Notes under the pieces: generated by a model
The model's database searches: none
Seen by the model: the letters and a program-made list of their open reading frames with translations, nothing else
Told to the model about the DNA's origin: nothing
Part shown: in pieces, positions 35,932 through 44,591 of the stretch
Layout: each line of letters opens with the position of its first letter
Position numbering within the stretch: the first letter of the stretch is position 1
NCBI RefSeq assembly: GCF_029846235.1
Contig: NZ_JARVWP010000019.1
Location: 62,001 to 126,000 of the forward strand
From: Bradyrhizobium sp. CER78
GTDB lineage: Bacteria > Pseudomonadota > Alphaproteobacteria > Rhizobiales > Xanthobacteraceae
Direction: 5' to 3'
Length of the DNA: 64,000 nt
Position numbers and translations under genes: made by a program

Positions 35932-37368
35932 CTAATTGCAGGTGAGCTGCGCTTCGAACCAATGTTGCAGCGAGCTCGAAATTCGCGGCCATGCGCGCAA
36001 GACATGCGCGTATGTGGCCGCGCTCGCGCGATGGATGCCGCGCAGTTCCTGCTCGATGGCCGGAAGATCAACACCGAGGCACCGGCCGGCCTTTGCGACG
36101 GTGCGACCATCGACCACAAGCTCTGAGATCAGCGACGCATTGCCGCGTGCGAACAAGAGGTCGAGCGGATCGGCATCGAGAATCTGATCGCACTCGAGCC
36201 GGTCGAGATCGATACTGACGAAATCGGCCGGCGCGCCTATGGCAAGCTCGCCCGCTCCCGGCGCACCGGTCGCGCGCCGGCCATTGCGGATCGCGAGCGC
36301 GAAGAATTCCTGCGGTGTCCAGCTGCGCTTGAATCCTGTTCCGCCGTGCATCATCTGCACCAGCCGCATCTCGCGCAGCACGTCGTCGTCTTCATCGAGC
36401 GCAAGCCCGTCGACGCCGACCGCGATCGCGCAACCGCATGCGTGCGCCGCCGCGATCGGCGCCAGCCCCGAGCGCAGGTGCAGGTTCGACGAGAAATTGG
36501 TCACGATGCGCGCGCCTGACGCGGCGATCATCTCGATCTCGTCGGGCCGGGCGTGGATGCAATGGGCGAGCGTCAGCCGCTCCGAGAGCAAGCCGATGTC
36601 GCGGAGATAGCGGACGATGCCGCCGGGAAAATGTGTATCCGCCCAGCCGCGCTGATAGATCGTCTCGAGCAGATGCATGTGAACCCGGCGGCCGGTCTGC
36701 GCGGAATTCTCCGCGACCGCCTCCAGCAGCGGCTTCGAGCACCACTGCACCCCGGCAGGCCCGAGCTGCACATCGACCTTCGGCCCGCCGATGGCCGCGG
36801 CGATGGCGTCGGTCAGCTCGATATAGGCTTTCGGCGACATCGGGGCGCGGACGAACAGTTGCTCGATCGTCCTGCGATCGTCGCCGGCGAGACTTGAGAG
36901 CACCGGTTCGCTGTCGCCGTAGACGATCGGATTCTGGTCGCGCACCGCGATCGCAAAGGCGATGCGGATGCCGACATCGTGGGCGGCGCGTGCAATCGCC
37001 TTGGCCTCCTCGACCATTGGCATGATGCCGCTCGGGCGGGTGTAGTGCACCATCATCGCCGCGCAGCCGGCCTGCGCTGCACGAGCAAACGCCGAGGCTG
37101 CGGTGAGATACGGATCGACCGGCGTGCTCACCACCGTGCGTAGGAGCCAGCTCTCCAGGGGCATGCCGACCGCGCCGAACGCAGATGCCCTCGGGCGGGC
37201 ATGGTCGTGGGCGTTGACGAAAGCGGGAAGGATGAGAGAGCGCGGGCCTCTCTCCGGCTCCGCGGCGTCGGAGATATCGGTGATGACGCCGCCGTCGTGA
37301 CGAAGCACGACGACATTGCGGAGACGGCGATCAGGATTGGAAAACAGGCGGGTTGCCGTGACGTCCAT
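35932..37368 (-). CDS. Amidohydrolase, cytosine-deaminase/TRZ-ATZ-like
   Basis: A 478-residue metal-dependent hydrolase. The first metal-binding motif appears as NAHDHARP near residue 50 (H-x-H), later ligands probably lie in VHMHLLET and LAHCIHA, and VGVDGLALDEDDDVL supplies the C-terminal Asp. No signal peptide. The start at 37368 is chosen because GGAGG lies eight bases upstream; the longer frame runs into a palindromic repeat. It is between the NMT1-type importer genes (upstream) and the CoA-transferase operon (173 bases downstream). Such enzymes remove amino groups from, or open, N-heterocycles and amides. The substrate is unknown. Confidence 0.85.
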   Translation of the reverse strand: MDVTATRLFSNPDRRLRNVVVLRHDGGVITDISDAAEPERGPRSLILPAFVNAHDHARPRASAFGAVGMPLESWLLRTVVSTPVDPYLTAASAFARAAQAGCAAMMVHYTRPSGIMPMVEEAKAIARAAHDVGIRIAFAIAVRDQNPIVYGDSEPVLSSLAGDDRRTIEQLFVRAPMSPKAYIELTDAIAAAIGGPKVDVQLGPAGVQWCSKPLLEAVAENSAQTGRRVHMHLLETIYQRGWADTHFPGGIVRYLRDIGLLSERLTLAHCIHARPDEIEMIAASGARIVTNFSSNLHLRSGLAPIAAAHACGCAIAVGVDGLALDEDDDVLREMRLVQMMHGGTGFKRSWTPQEFFALAIRNGRRATGAPGAGELAIGAPADFVSIDLDRLECDQILDADPLDLLFARGNASLISELVVDGRTVAKAGRCLGVDLPAIEQELRGIHRASAATYAHVLRAWPRISSSLQHWFEAQLTCN

Positions 37369-37384
37369 CGCAACGTCCTCCGCC

Positions 37385-37464
37385 GTCATTGCGAGGAGCG
37401 AAGCGACGAAGCAATCCATCTATCCCCATGCGAGGCATGGATTGCTTCGCTTCGCGCGCAATGA
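37385..37464. repeat. Palindromic intergenic repeat, GTCATTGCGAGGAGCGAAGCGACGAAGC family
   Basis: Inverted repeat with GTCATTGCG and CGCAATGAC ends and inner GAAGCAATCCAT and ATGGATTGCTTC arms, between the amidohydrolase gene and the NMT1-type binding-protein gene. The longer in-frame start of the amidohydrolase would fall inside it. From memory this is a widespread alphaproteobacterial element. Confidence 0.8.
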
Positions 37465-37473
37465 CGAGAATAG

Positions 37474-38499
37474 TCAGTTCGCAGTATACACCAGCTCCCG
37501 CTCCGCGCGCGGCGGCAGGAACTCGCGCGAAAACACTTCAGCAGGCGCCGGCGTGCGGGCCAGCTGGTAGCCTTCGACGATGAAACCGATGGCGCGGGCC
37601 ATGCGGTCGTCCTTGACGTCGCCGATGCCGATCTCCTTCATCTCCGGCGAGACGATCAGCTTCTCGAAGGAATACTGCAGCCGGCGCTTCTCGACGTCGA
37701 CATTGATCAGGTTGTCATAGTTCAGCGCGGCCTTCATGGCGGCGTTCTGGTCTTTGGCAACCGCGATCGCGCCCTTGTTGATGGCGCGCACCAGGCCCGC
37801 CACCGCCTTCGGATTCGCCGCGATCAGCTTGCGCGACACCATCACGCCGTTGGAGTAGAGATCGAGCCCGTAATCGCCGAACGAGAACCATTTGAAGTCC
37901 TTATCCGGATCCTGGCGGTTCAGCACCAGGTTGAAATAGCTCGTGATGTTGAACACCAGCGCGGCGTCGATGTCGCCCTTGATCAGCATCGGCTCCTGCA
38001 GGTTCGGCGCCATGTTGGAGATCTTGATCTTCTCGCCGTCGAGCCCGTTCTTGTGCACGAACACTGGCAGCAGCCGGGTGGTCGGCGTGCCCTGCGCGCC
38101 GCCCAGGGTGTGACCCTCGAAATCCTTGATCGACTTGATGCCGCTCGAATTCTTGGCGACGATCGCGAATGGCGGTTGGTTCCACATCATGTAGACCATC
38201 ACAGGCGCATCCTGCGGCTTGGTCGCGGCATTCTGGATGATGGCGTTGACGTCGCCGAACCCTGCGTCATAGGCGCCGGACATGATCCGCGTCACCGTCG
38301 CGCCGGAGCCCTCGCCCTGGTCGATCACGACGTTGAGGCCCTCGTCTTTGAAGTAGCCATTGTCCTTGGCGTAGAAGAACGCGGCATCCGAGCCCTGCGT
38401 CTTCCAGCCCAGCGTGAACTTGATGGTGGTTTCCTCGGCACACGCGGGACCCGCGACCAGGGCCAATCCCAACAGTGCGGCGCTTACTCTTCTCAGCAT
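37474..38499 (-). CDS. NMT1/ThiY-type periplasmic substrate-binding protein
   Basis: A 341-residue solute receptor for the permease and ATPase encoded upstream. AAGGAG seven bases before the ATG at 38499 fixes the start and gives a signal peptide cleaved near ACA-EE. The mature part shows KFTLGWKTQGSDAAFFYAKDNGYFKDEGLNV and IDQGEGSGATVTRIMSGAYDAGFGDVNAI, as in NMT1-family proteins that bind pyrimidine precursors, sulfonates, taurine or riboflavin. The glycine-rich GEGSGAT segment is the expected ligand-phosphate or anion contact. The amidohydrolases nearby make an N-heterocyclic ligand plausible. Confidence 0.9.
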   Translation of the reverse strand: MLRRVSAALLGLALVAGPACAEETTIKFTLGWKTQGSDAAFFYAKDNGYFKDEGLNVVIDQGEGSGATVTRIMSGAYDAGFGDVNAIIQNAATKPQDAPVMVYMMWNQPPFAIVAKNSSGIKSIKDFEGHTLGGAQGTPTTRLLPVFVHKNGLDGEKIKISNMAPNLQEPMLIKGDIDAALVFNITSYFNLVLNRQDPDKDFKWFSFGDYGLDLYSNGVMVSRKLIAANPKAVAGLVRAINKGAIAVAKDQNAAMKAALNYDNLINVDVEKRRLQYSFEKLIVSPEMKEIGIGDVKDDRMARAIGFIVEGYQLARTPAPAEVFSREFLPPRAERELVYTAN

Positions 38500-38542
38500 C
38501 GAGATCTCCTTAAGCTTCATTGCTTGACAGTTGACGAAGTCC

Positions 38543-39319
38543 TCAGGTCGCGATGACATTGTCCTTGCGCGTCGCCCAGCCCGTGACCTGGCCCTCGATC
38601 AGCGAGAACAGGACGTAGAGTGCGACACCGAGACCGGCGAGCACGAACAGGCCGGCGAACACCAGCGGCACGTTGAAGTTGGAGGATGCGGTCATCATGA
38701 CGTTGCCGATGCCGCGGTTCGAGGCGACGGTCTCCGACAGCACCGCGCCGACAAAGGCGTAGGAGACCGCGACCTTCAGCGAGGCGAAGAAGAACGGCAT
38801 GGTCCTCGGCAGCCCGACGTTCCAGAGGATGTCGAACTTGCTGGCGCCGAGCGCCTTCAGCACGTCCTCGAGCTCGGGCTCGGTGGTGGCAAGGCCGGTG
38901 GCGATGTTGACAACGATCGGGAAGAAGCAGATCGACAGCGAGGTCAGCACCGCCGGCACGGTGCCGGAGCCGAACCACAGCACGAAGATCGGCACCACCG
39001 CGACCTTCGGGATCGAGGAGAAGCCGACCAGCAGCGGATAGCAGGTGTCGTAGGCGGTCTTCGACACACCGATGATGGCGCCGAGTGCGACGCCGAGCGC
39101 CACGCCGAGCACGAAGCCGATCATGGTGGTCACCAGCGTCTGCACGATATGCGGCCAGAGGATCGGGAATTTCTCGAACAGCGTGGCGAAGACCTGCGAC
39201 GGCCGCGGCAGCACGAGATCCGACATGCCTGTCATCAGGCAGAACAGCTCCCAGGCGACGAAGAACAGCACGATCAGCGCCGCTGACCAGGCCTTCTGCC
39301 TGATGTCTGATACGGACAT
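38543..39319 (-). CDS. ABC permease, SsuC/ThiX-like
   Basis: A 258-residue inner-membrane permease of the nitrate/sulfonate/taurine/pyrimidine group with about six spans. The coupling region LEDVLKALGASKFDILWNVGLPRTMPFFFASLKVAVSYAFVGAVLSE is typical. It lies three bases after the ATPase gene and 43 bases before the binding-protein start. Together with its neighbours it makes a complete importer. Confidence 0.92.
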   Translation of the reverse strand: MSVSDIRQKAWSAALIVLFFVAWELFCLMTGMSDLVLPRPSQVFATLFEKFPILWPHIVQTLVTTMIGFVLGVALGVALGAIIGVSKTAYDTCYPLLVGFSSIPKVAVVPIFVLWFGSGTVPAVLTSLSICFFPIVVNIATGLATTEPELEDVLKALGASKFDILWNVGLPRTMPFFFASLKVAVSYAFVGAVLSETVASNRGIGNVMMTASSNFNVPLVFAGLFVLAGLGVALYVLFSLIEGQVTGWATRKDNVIAT

Positions 39320-39321
39320 GG

Positions 39322-40176
39322 TCAGGCTCCCTCTCGCGCCGCGGTGCGCGCATCGACGATGAAGGCGCGGAGTTTCTGGTTGAGTGCGACGAAGTCAGGC
39401 TCGAAGGTCATCGCTACGGTGCGCGGGCGGGCGAAATCTACTCTGGAGTCATCGAGGATGCGGCCGGGCCGCGCGCTCATCACGCAGACGCGGCTGGCCA
39501 GGAAGCCGGCCTCGCGCAAATCGTGGGTGACCAGCAGCACGGTCGGCTTGTGGGTCATCCACAGCTGCTGAAGGATCCCCCACAACTCCTCGCGGGTGAA
39601 CTGGTCGAGCGCGCCGAACGGCTCGTCGAGCAGCAGCATGCGCGGCTCGTGGATCAGGGCGCGGCACAGATTGGCGCGCTGGAGCATGCCGCCCGAGAGC
39701 TGCCAGGGATAGCGGCCGCCAAAGCCCTTCAGCCCGACCTGCTCGAGCAGCGCGTTGGCCTTGTCGCGGAACTCGGTCTTGCGCAGCTTGCGGAATTGCG
39801 AGCGGAACGGCTCGACGATCTTCAGCGGCAGCATGATGTTCTTTTCGATCGTCATCCACGGCAGCATGGTCGGGTTCTGGAACGCCATGCCGACCCGCAT
39901 CGCGCGCGCCGCGACCTCGCGGCCGCCGACGATGACGACGCCGGTGGTCGGCCGCGCCAGACCCGACACCAGCCGCAGGATGGTGGACTTGCCGCAGCCG
40001 GACGGGCCGACCAGCGCCACGAACTCGCCATCGGCGATCCGCAGCGTCGTTGTCGACAGGGCCGGCACGGCGCGGGCGCCGCGGCCGAAGGTGACGGAGG
40101 CTTCCGACAGCTCGATCGCGGTCGGCGCGGATTCGGCGGCCATCGGCTCGCCGGCAAATTCGGAGTTTGGTTGCAT
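39322..40176 (-). CDS. ABC transporter ATPase, SsuB/ThiZ-like
   Basis: A 284-residue cytoplasmic ATPase. It has Walker A GPSGCGKST, Q-loop MAFQNPTMLPWMTIEKN, signature LSGGMLQRA, Walker B LLLDEPFGALD and H-loop VTHDLREA. The start is taken as the ATG at 40176; ATGs at 40182 and 40143 are also possible and none has a strong ribosome-binding site. The frame remains open far upstream through the regulator gene on the other strand, which is not coding. First gene of the minus-strand arm facing the GntR gene. Confidence 0.9.
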   Translation of the reverse strand: MQPNSEFAGEPMAAESAPTAIELSEASVTFGRGARAVPALSTTTLRIADGEFVALVGPSGCGKSTILRLVSGLARPTTGVVIVGGREVAARAMRVGMAFQNPTMLPWMTIEKNIMLPLKIVEPFRSQFRKLRKTEFRDKANALLEQVGLKGFGGRYPWQLSGGMLQRANLCRALIHEPRMLLLDEPFGALDQFTREELWGILQQLWMTHKPTVLLVTHDLREAGFLASRVCVMSARPGRILDDSRVDFARPRTVAMTFEPDFVALNQKLRAFIVDARTAAREGA

Positions 40177-40311
40177 GCGCATCACAAGCAAAGTGCATGC
40201 AAGCTGGATGCCAGCAGCCCGGCCCTTGAAAATCAATGGGATCGCGGGATCGGCGGGCGCGGCGCCGGATTCCTTTTGGGCAATCCACAGCCCGAACTGC
40301 ATGCAATTGCA
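40171..40311. promoter_or_regulatory. Three GCATGCAA sites in the importer/GntR divergent region
   Basis: The octamer GCATGCAA occurs at 40195-40202 and 40299-40306 on the plus strand and as its complement at 40171-40178. The last copy overlaps the perfect palindrome TGCAATTGCA (40302-40311). The sites lie between the ATPase start and the GntR-family gene, so they are candidate binding sites for that regulator. The first copy overlaps the proposed ATPase start codon. Confidence 0.5.
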
Positions 40312-40378
40312 GCGCCCGATTGTTTTAGCGGTATGATAAAGAGGCGTTCGAAGCACGTTTCGAGAGGGATTCGCGGCA

Positions 40379-41137
40379 ATGGCGGCGCGCGCCGACACCA
40401 GCAAGACGGCTGAATCGTCCGACAAGGTCAGCGTGATCTGCCGTGCGCTGCGGCGCGCGATCATCGAGCAGGCGCTGGAGCCCGGCGCGAAGCTGCCCGA
40501 GGATTCGCTCGGCGAACGTTTCGGCGTCAGCCGCACCATCGCGCGGCATGCGCTCGGGCAGCTCGCCGCGGAAGGCCTCGTCGAGCTGCGCCGCAACCGC
40601 ATCGCGGTGGTGGCGACGCCGAGCTGGCAGGAGGCGCGCGATGCCTTCGACATCCGCATCGAGCTGGAGCGGCTGGTGGTGCGGCAGCTCGCCGGCAAGC
40701 TGACCAAGCCGCAGATCGCCGAACTGAATGCCCATGTCGATGCCGAGGATCGCGCCCGCGACGGCACCGATGCGGTGTCAATCCGGCTCGCCACCGAATT
40801 CCACATCCTGCTCGCCCATATGACGAACAGCCCGATCCTGGTGCGCTATGTCAGCGAGGTCGCCTATCGCTGCTGCCTGACGCTGTCGCTGTACAGCCGG
40901 CCGCATTCATCGGAATGCGCGATCAACGAGCACCGCGCGATCATCGCGGCGCTGGCGAAGGGCGATGTCGACAAGGTGATGGGGCTGATGCACAGCCACC
41001 TCGACTCGGTGGCGACCCGCGCACTGGTCACACCCAGCCCTCAGCGCGGGCGGGATCTGCTGGATATTCTGGCACCCTACGCAGACGAGGCGAGCGGCGA
41101 AAAGGTGGTGAAGCTGCCGAAGGCGGTGCGGCGCTGA
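40379..41137 (+). CDS. GntR-family transcriptional regulator, FCD type
   Basis: A 252-residue DNA-binding regulator. The winged helix-turn-helix spans about residues 15-80 (RRAIIEQALEPGAKLPEDSLGERFGVSRTIARHALGQLAAEGLVEL). The C-terminal all-helical FCD domain (residues 95-230) has the expected Asp and His residues in RLATEFHILLAHMTNSPI and INEHRAIIAAL, which in relatives bind a metal and a small carboxylate. It faces the NMT1-type importer genes across 200 bases and is a likely local repressor of that arm. Its control might reach the downstream genes too, but this is inference. Confidence 0.92.
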   Translation: MAARADTSKTAESSDKVSVICRALRRAIIEQALEPGAKLPEDSLGERFGVSRTIARHALGQLAAEGLVELRRNRIAVVATPSWQEARDAFDIRIELERLVVRQLAGKLTKPQIAELNAHVDAEDRARDGTDAVSIRLATEFHILLAHMTNSPILVRYVSEVAYRCCLTLSLYSRPHSSECAINEHRAIIAALAKGDVDKVMGLMHSHLDSVATRALVTPSPQRGRDLLDILAPYADEASGEKVVKLPKAVRR

Positions 41138-41151
41138 CCGCGACAATCAAT

Positions 41152-41265
41152 CTATCACCGTCATCCTGAGGTGCGAGCGGAGCGAGCCTCGAAGGATGCA
41201 CGGCCCGGCCGGTGGCCGTCGATTCTTCGAGGGCCGCTGAAGAAGCGGCCACCTCAGGAAGACGG
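41152..41265. repeat. Palindromic intergenic repeat, CGTCATCCTGAGG...CCTCAGG family
   Basis: Arms ACCGTCATCCTGAGGTGCGAGC and GCGGCCACCTCAGGAAGACGG with CTCGAAGGATGCACGG inside, directly after the GntR gene and before the convergent SnoaL-like gene. The same family recurs at 43110 and 44745. Confidence 0.8.
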
Positions 41266-41286
41266 GTTTAGAGTGAAGCGCGCATC

Positions 41287-41706
41287 TTAAGCCTCAATCC
41301 CCCGCTGCAGCAAAATCCGCTCGGCGCTGTCGTTCCAGACGTCCATCTTGACGATCTGCCCGCCCTTCACGACGAAACGATCGACATAGCGGTTGCCTTC
41401 GAACGGCGTGCCATCGATCCATTCGCCGTACAGCGTGCCGACGCTGTAGACGACGGTCTCGCCGGTGCCGGGGCAGACGTCGAAGCGATCCATCCGCTTT
41501 TTCACCCAGCGATAGCGCCTGGCGTTGAAGCCGGTCGGCCCGCGGGGATGGTCGAATTCGCGCCCGCCGGTGAAGGTGATCACCGTGCCCGGCTTCATAT
41601 AGGCCGCCGCCGCGTCGGGATCGGGGATCATCGACGCGGTCAGATAGGCTTCCACGATCTCGGCATCGGATAGCGGGCGGGCATCGGCTTTAGCGGTAAC
41701 GGACAC
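41287..41706 (-). CDS. SnoaL-like (NTF2-fold) protein
   Basis: A 139-residue protein of the NTF2/SnoaL fold, used for small isomerases, dehydratases and ligand-binding domains. The start is a GTG at 41706, preceded at six bases by AGGAGGT, much better than any upstream option. The sequence has an N-terminal helix (SDAEIVEAYLTASMIPDPDAAAAYM) and cone-forming strands ending FVVKGGQIVKMDVWNDSAERILL. It is divergent from a cytosine-deaminase-like gene across 155 bases that contain an inverted repeat. Function unknown; perhaps a pathway isomerase. Confidence 0.82.
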   Translation of the reverse strand: MSVTAKADARPLSDAEIVEAYLTASMIPDPDAAAAYMKPGTVITFTGGREFDHPRGPTGFNARRYRWVKKRMDRFDVCPGTGETVVYSVGTLYGEWIDGTPFEGNRYVDRFVVKGGQIVKMDVWNDSAERILLQRGIEA

Positions 41707-41780
41707 GGCGGGACCTCCTGGGACGATCGGGACTCTACAATCCGGCCGCAAAAGTGTATGCATATTTTTTAGACAATCCG

Positions 41781-41797
41781 GTGTGCAAACTGCACAC
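41781..41797. promoter_or_regulatory. Inverted repeat GTGTGCA-AAC-TGCACAC, candidate operator
   Basis: A perfect seven-base inverted repeat with a three-base spacer in the 155-base divergent region between the SnoaL-like gene and the amidohydrolase gene. It lies 64 bases before the amidohydrolase ATG. It resembles the TGCA-rich motifs upstream of the GntR gene but is not identical. Confidence 0.5.
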
Positions 41798-41861
41798 AAT
41801 CTGACGCTGCCGATTCCCTGCCCTTCCGCTAGGCTAGGACCACCCCGATGTTTCTTCCGCG

Positions 41862-43121
41862 ATGACTGCGAAACCTGCCTTCGACCTGGTCCTCCGTCAT
41901 GCCGTGACGCGCTCATCCGCGTCGGCGGTCGATATCGGCATCGCCGACGGCAGGATCGCCGCGATCGCGCCGCGCCTTTCCTGCGAGGCCGTCGAGGTTG
42001 ACCTGGGCGGGCGGCTGGTGCTGCCGGGCTTCGTCGACACCCACATCCATCTCGACAAAGCCTGCCTGCTCGGCCGCTGCGGCCACGACCATGCGAGCCT
42101 CGGCGAGGCGATCCGCGCGGTGTCGGCGATGAAGCGCGACTTCACGGTCGAGGATGTTTATGCGCGCGGCGCCAAGGTGATCGAGCGCGCGATCACCGCG
42201 GGCACCACACGGATGCGGACCCATGTCGAGATCGACCCGCGGATCGGGCTGCGCGGGTTCGAGGCGGTCAAGGCGCTGAAGCGGGACTATACCTGGGCGC
42301 TCGACCTCTCCCTTTGTGTCTTCCCGCAGGAGGGCCTGACCAACGATCCCGGCGCCGACGAGCTGCTGGTCGCCGCGCTCAACGACGGCGCCGAGGCGAT
42401 CGGCGGCTGCCCCTATGTCGACACCGATCCGAACGCGCATATCGCGCGCATCTTCGATCTCGCGCAGCACTTCGACCTCGATGTCGACCTGCATCTCGAT
42501 TTCGACCTCGATCCCTCTTGGTGGCACATGGAGGAAGTCTGCCGGCAGACCGAGCGGCGCAACTATCACGGCCGCGTCGCGATCGGGCACGCGACAAAAC
42601 TGTCGGCGCTGCCGCCGGAGCGGCTGAAGGCGGCGAGCGCGCGGCTTGCCGGGGCCGGCGTTGCGGTCACCGTGCTGCCCGCGACCGACCTCTATCTGAT
42701 GGGGCGCGATGCTACCCACAATGCGCCGCGCGGGTTGACCGCCGCGCACCGGCTGATTGCCGATGGCGTGCTGTGCTCGGTCGCGACCAACAACGTGCAA
42801 AATCCCTTCACGCCGTTCGGCGACGCATCGCTGCTGCGGATGGCCAACCTCTACGCCAATGCCGCACATGCCGGGATCGGTGAATTCGACACCTGTCTCG
42901 ATCTCGTCACCGATCTACCGGCGCGGCTGATGAACCTGCGCGACTACGGCATCGCGGTCGGCAATCCCGCCGACATCGTCGTGCTCGATACCGACAGCGG
43001 ATCCAACGCGATCGCCGAATTGCCGGACGTGCTGATGGGTTACAAGAACGGCCGCAAGACGTTCGAGCGGCAACGGCCGACGCTGTTCCGGGCTGGCACC
43101 AGACTCTCCCCGTCACCCTGA
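41862..43121 (+). CDS. Cytosine-deaminase-like amidohydrolase
   Basis: A 419-residue metal-dependent hydrolase of the CodA subgroup. His61 and His63 in VDTHIHLDKA form the first metal motif. Further candidate ligands are in LHLDFDLDPS and VAIGHATKL. Where E. coli CodA has its catalytic Asp, this protein reads ATNNVQNPFTPFGD, with Asn instead, so it may not be a deaminase. No signal peptide. The C-terminal residues and stop codon overlap a palindromic repeat (43110-43211), so the natural end may have been changed by that element. A neighbouring enolase-superfamily gene suggests a shared catabolic route. Confidence 0.87.
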   Translation: MTAKPAFDLVLRHAVTRSSASAVDIGIADGRIAAIAPRLSCEAVEVDLGGRLVLPGFVDTHIHLDKACLLGRCGHDHASLGEAIRAVSAMKRDFTVEDVYARGAKVIERAITAGTTRMRTHVEIDPRIGLRGFEAVKALKRDYTWALDLSLCVFPQEGLTNDPGADELLVAALNDGAEAIGGCPYVDTDPNAHIARIFDLAQHFDLDVDLHLDFDLDPSWWHMEEVCRQTERRNYHGRVAIGHATKLSALPPERLKAASARLAGAGVAVTVLPATDLYLMGRDATHNAPRGLTAAHRLIADGVLCSVATNNVQNPFTPFGDASLLRMANLYANAAHAGIGEFDTCLDLVTDLPARLMNLRDYGIAVGNPADIVVLDTDSGSNAIAELPDVLMGYKNGRKTFERQRPTLFRAGTRLSPSP

Positions 43122-43211
43122 GGAGCGCCCTTGCGCGTCTCGAAGGGTCGACGGCCACCAGCGGGGCCGTGCATCCTTCGAGACGCGCTACGCGCTCCTC
43201 AGGATGACGGG
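43110..43211. repeat. Palindromic repeat, CGTCACCCTGAGG...CCTCAGGATGACG family, overlapping a stop codon
   Basis: Arms CCGTCACCCTGAGGAGCGC and GCGCTCCTCAGGATGACGG with CTTCGAGACGCGC inside. The left end supplies the final codons and TGA of the cytosine-deaminase-like gene. Confidence 0.8.
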
Positions 43212-43350
43212 GTGAGTGGGCAGCGCGCGAAGCGACTGTGTGACGCAGCACCAACCTGCGCGCATTGTCGCCCTGCCCTGGTGCGAATTGACGCCTTCGT
43301 CGATCCGTTGTTGAACTTGCCCAACATCAACAAAAGCCGGGCGGGAAACC

Positions 43351-44565
43351 ATGAGCAAATCCACCACGATCAAAAGCGTCGAGACGCTCGCCTGCGATGC
43401 CGGCTGGCGGAATTATCACTTCGTCAAGGTGACGACCACCGACGGCCTGGTCGGCTGGAGCGAGTATGACGAGGGTTTCGGCGCGCCCGGCGTGACGGCG
43501 GCGATCGAGCGGCTGTCGGCGCGGGTGGTCGGCAAGAACGCGTTCGAGCACGAGCCGATCTATGTCGAGCTGTTCGCAGCGACGCGTCCCGCCGCCGGCG
43601 GCGTGGTGGCGCTGGCGCTCGGGGCGATCGAGAACGCGCTGCTCGACGTCAAGGCCAAGGCGCTCGGCGTGCCCTGCTACGATCTGCTCGGCGGCAAGAT
43701 CCGCGACCGCGTGCGGGTCTACTGGTCGCATTGCGCGACCTGGCGCATCAACCATCCCGACTGGTACAAGCCGGCGATCACTGATCTCGACGGCGTCAAA
43801 GCGATCGGCGCCGAGGTGCGCGAGAAGAAATTCACGGCGATGAAGACCAACATCTTCGTCTACACCGACGGCAAGCCGCAGGGCTGGCGTCCCGGCTTCG
43901 GCTCGCCGTTCCAGCCCGAGATCAATATCGACCGCACGGTGCTGCGCAATCTCTGCATGCATCTAGAGGCGATCCGCGACGGCGCCGGGCCGGATGTCGA
44001 TCTGCTGCTCGATCTCAACTTCAACGCCAAGACCGAGGGCTATCTGAAGATCCTGCGCGCCATCGAGAAGATGGACATGTTCTGGGTCGAGATCGACACC
44101 TTCAATCCGCAGGCGCTCGGCTATATCCGCCGCCAGAGCCCGCACCCGATCTCGTCCTGCGAGACGCTGCTGGGCTTGCGCGAATTCCTGCCCTATTTCA
44201 CCGAGCAGGCGATGGACGTCGCGATCATCGACACGCCGTGGAACGGCGTCTGGCAGTCGATGAAGATCGCCGCCGCCGCCGAGCATTTCGAGGTCAACGT
44301 CGCGCCGCATAATTTCTACGGCCACCTCTGCACCATGATGAACGCGCATTTCTGCGCCGCGGTGCCGAATTTGCGGATCATGGAGACCGACATCGACCGC
44401 CTGGCCTGGGACCACGAGCTGTTCACCCACGTGCCTGAGTTTGTCGACGGCCATCTCGTGATCCCGGATCGCCCGGGCTGGGGCACCGAGCCAAATGAGG
44501 AAGGCCTGCGCGCGCATCCGCCGAAGAACAAGGGCGGGCTCTTAAATTACGGGCTGAAGAAGTAA
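43351..44565 (+). CDS. Mandelate racemase/muconate-lactonizing enzyme family protein (enolase superfamily)
   Basis: A 404-residue enzyme that would remove a proton next to a carboxylate with help of a magnesium ion. Predicted metal ligands are Asp221 (LLLDLNFN), Glu247 (FWVEID) and Glu271 (SCETLL). Candidate acid/base residues are Lys165 (AMKTN) and His320 (VAPHNFYG). The capping domain is the N-terminal 120 residues. The paired Lys-x-Lys seen in many dehydratases is reduced to one Lys. It follows the amidohydrolase gene by 229 bases including a repeat. Likely a sugar-acid or related hydroxy-acid dehydratase or a racemase; substrate not determinable. Confidence 0.9.
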   Translation: MSKSTTIKSVETLACDAGWRNYHFVKVTTTDGLVGWSEYDEGFGAPGVTAAIERLSARVVGKNAFEHEPIYVELFAATRPAAGGVVALALGAIENALLDVKAKALGVPCYDLLGGKIRDRVRVYWSHCATWRINHPDWYKPAITDLDGVKAIGAEVREKKFTAMKTNIFVYTDGKPQGWRPGFGSPFQPEINIDRTVLRNLCMHLEAIRDGAGPDVDLLLDLNFNAKTEGYLKILRAIEKMDMFWVEIDTFNPQALGYIRRQSPHPISSCETLLGLREFLPYFTEQAMDVAIIDTPWNGVWQSMKIAAAAEHFEVNVAPHNFYGHLCTMMNAHFCAAVPNLRIMETDIDRLAWDHELFTHVPEFVDGHLVIPDRPGWGTEPNEEGLRAHPPKNKGGLLNYGLKK

Positions 44566-44591
44566 GGACTATCGCCCCAGCCCTCACCCCA

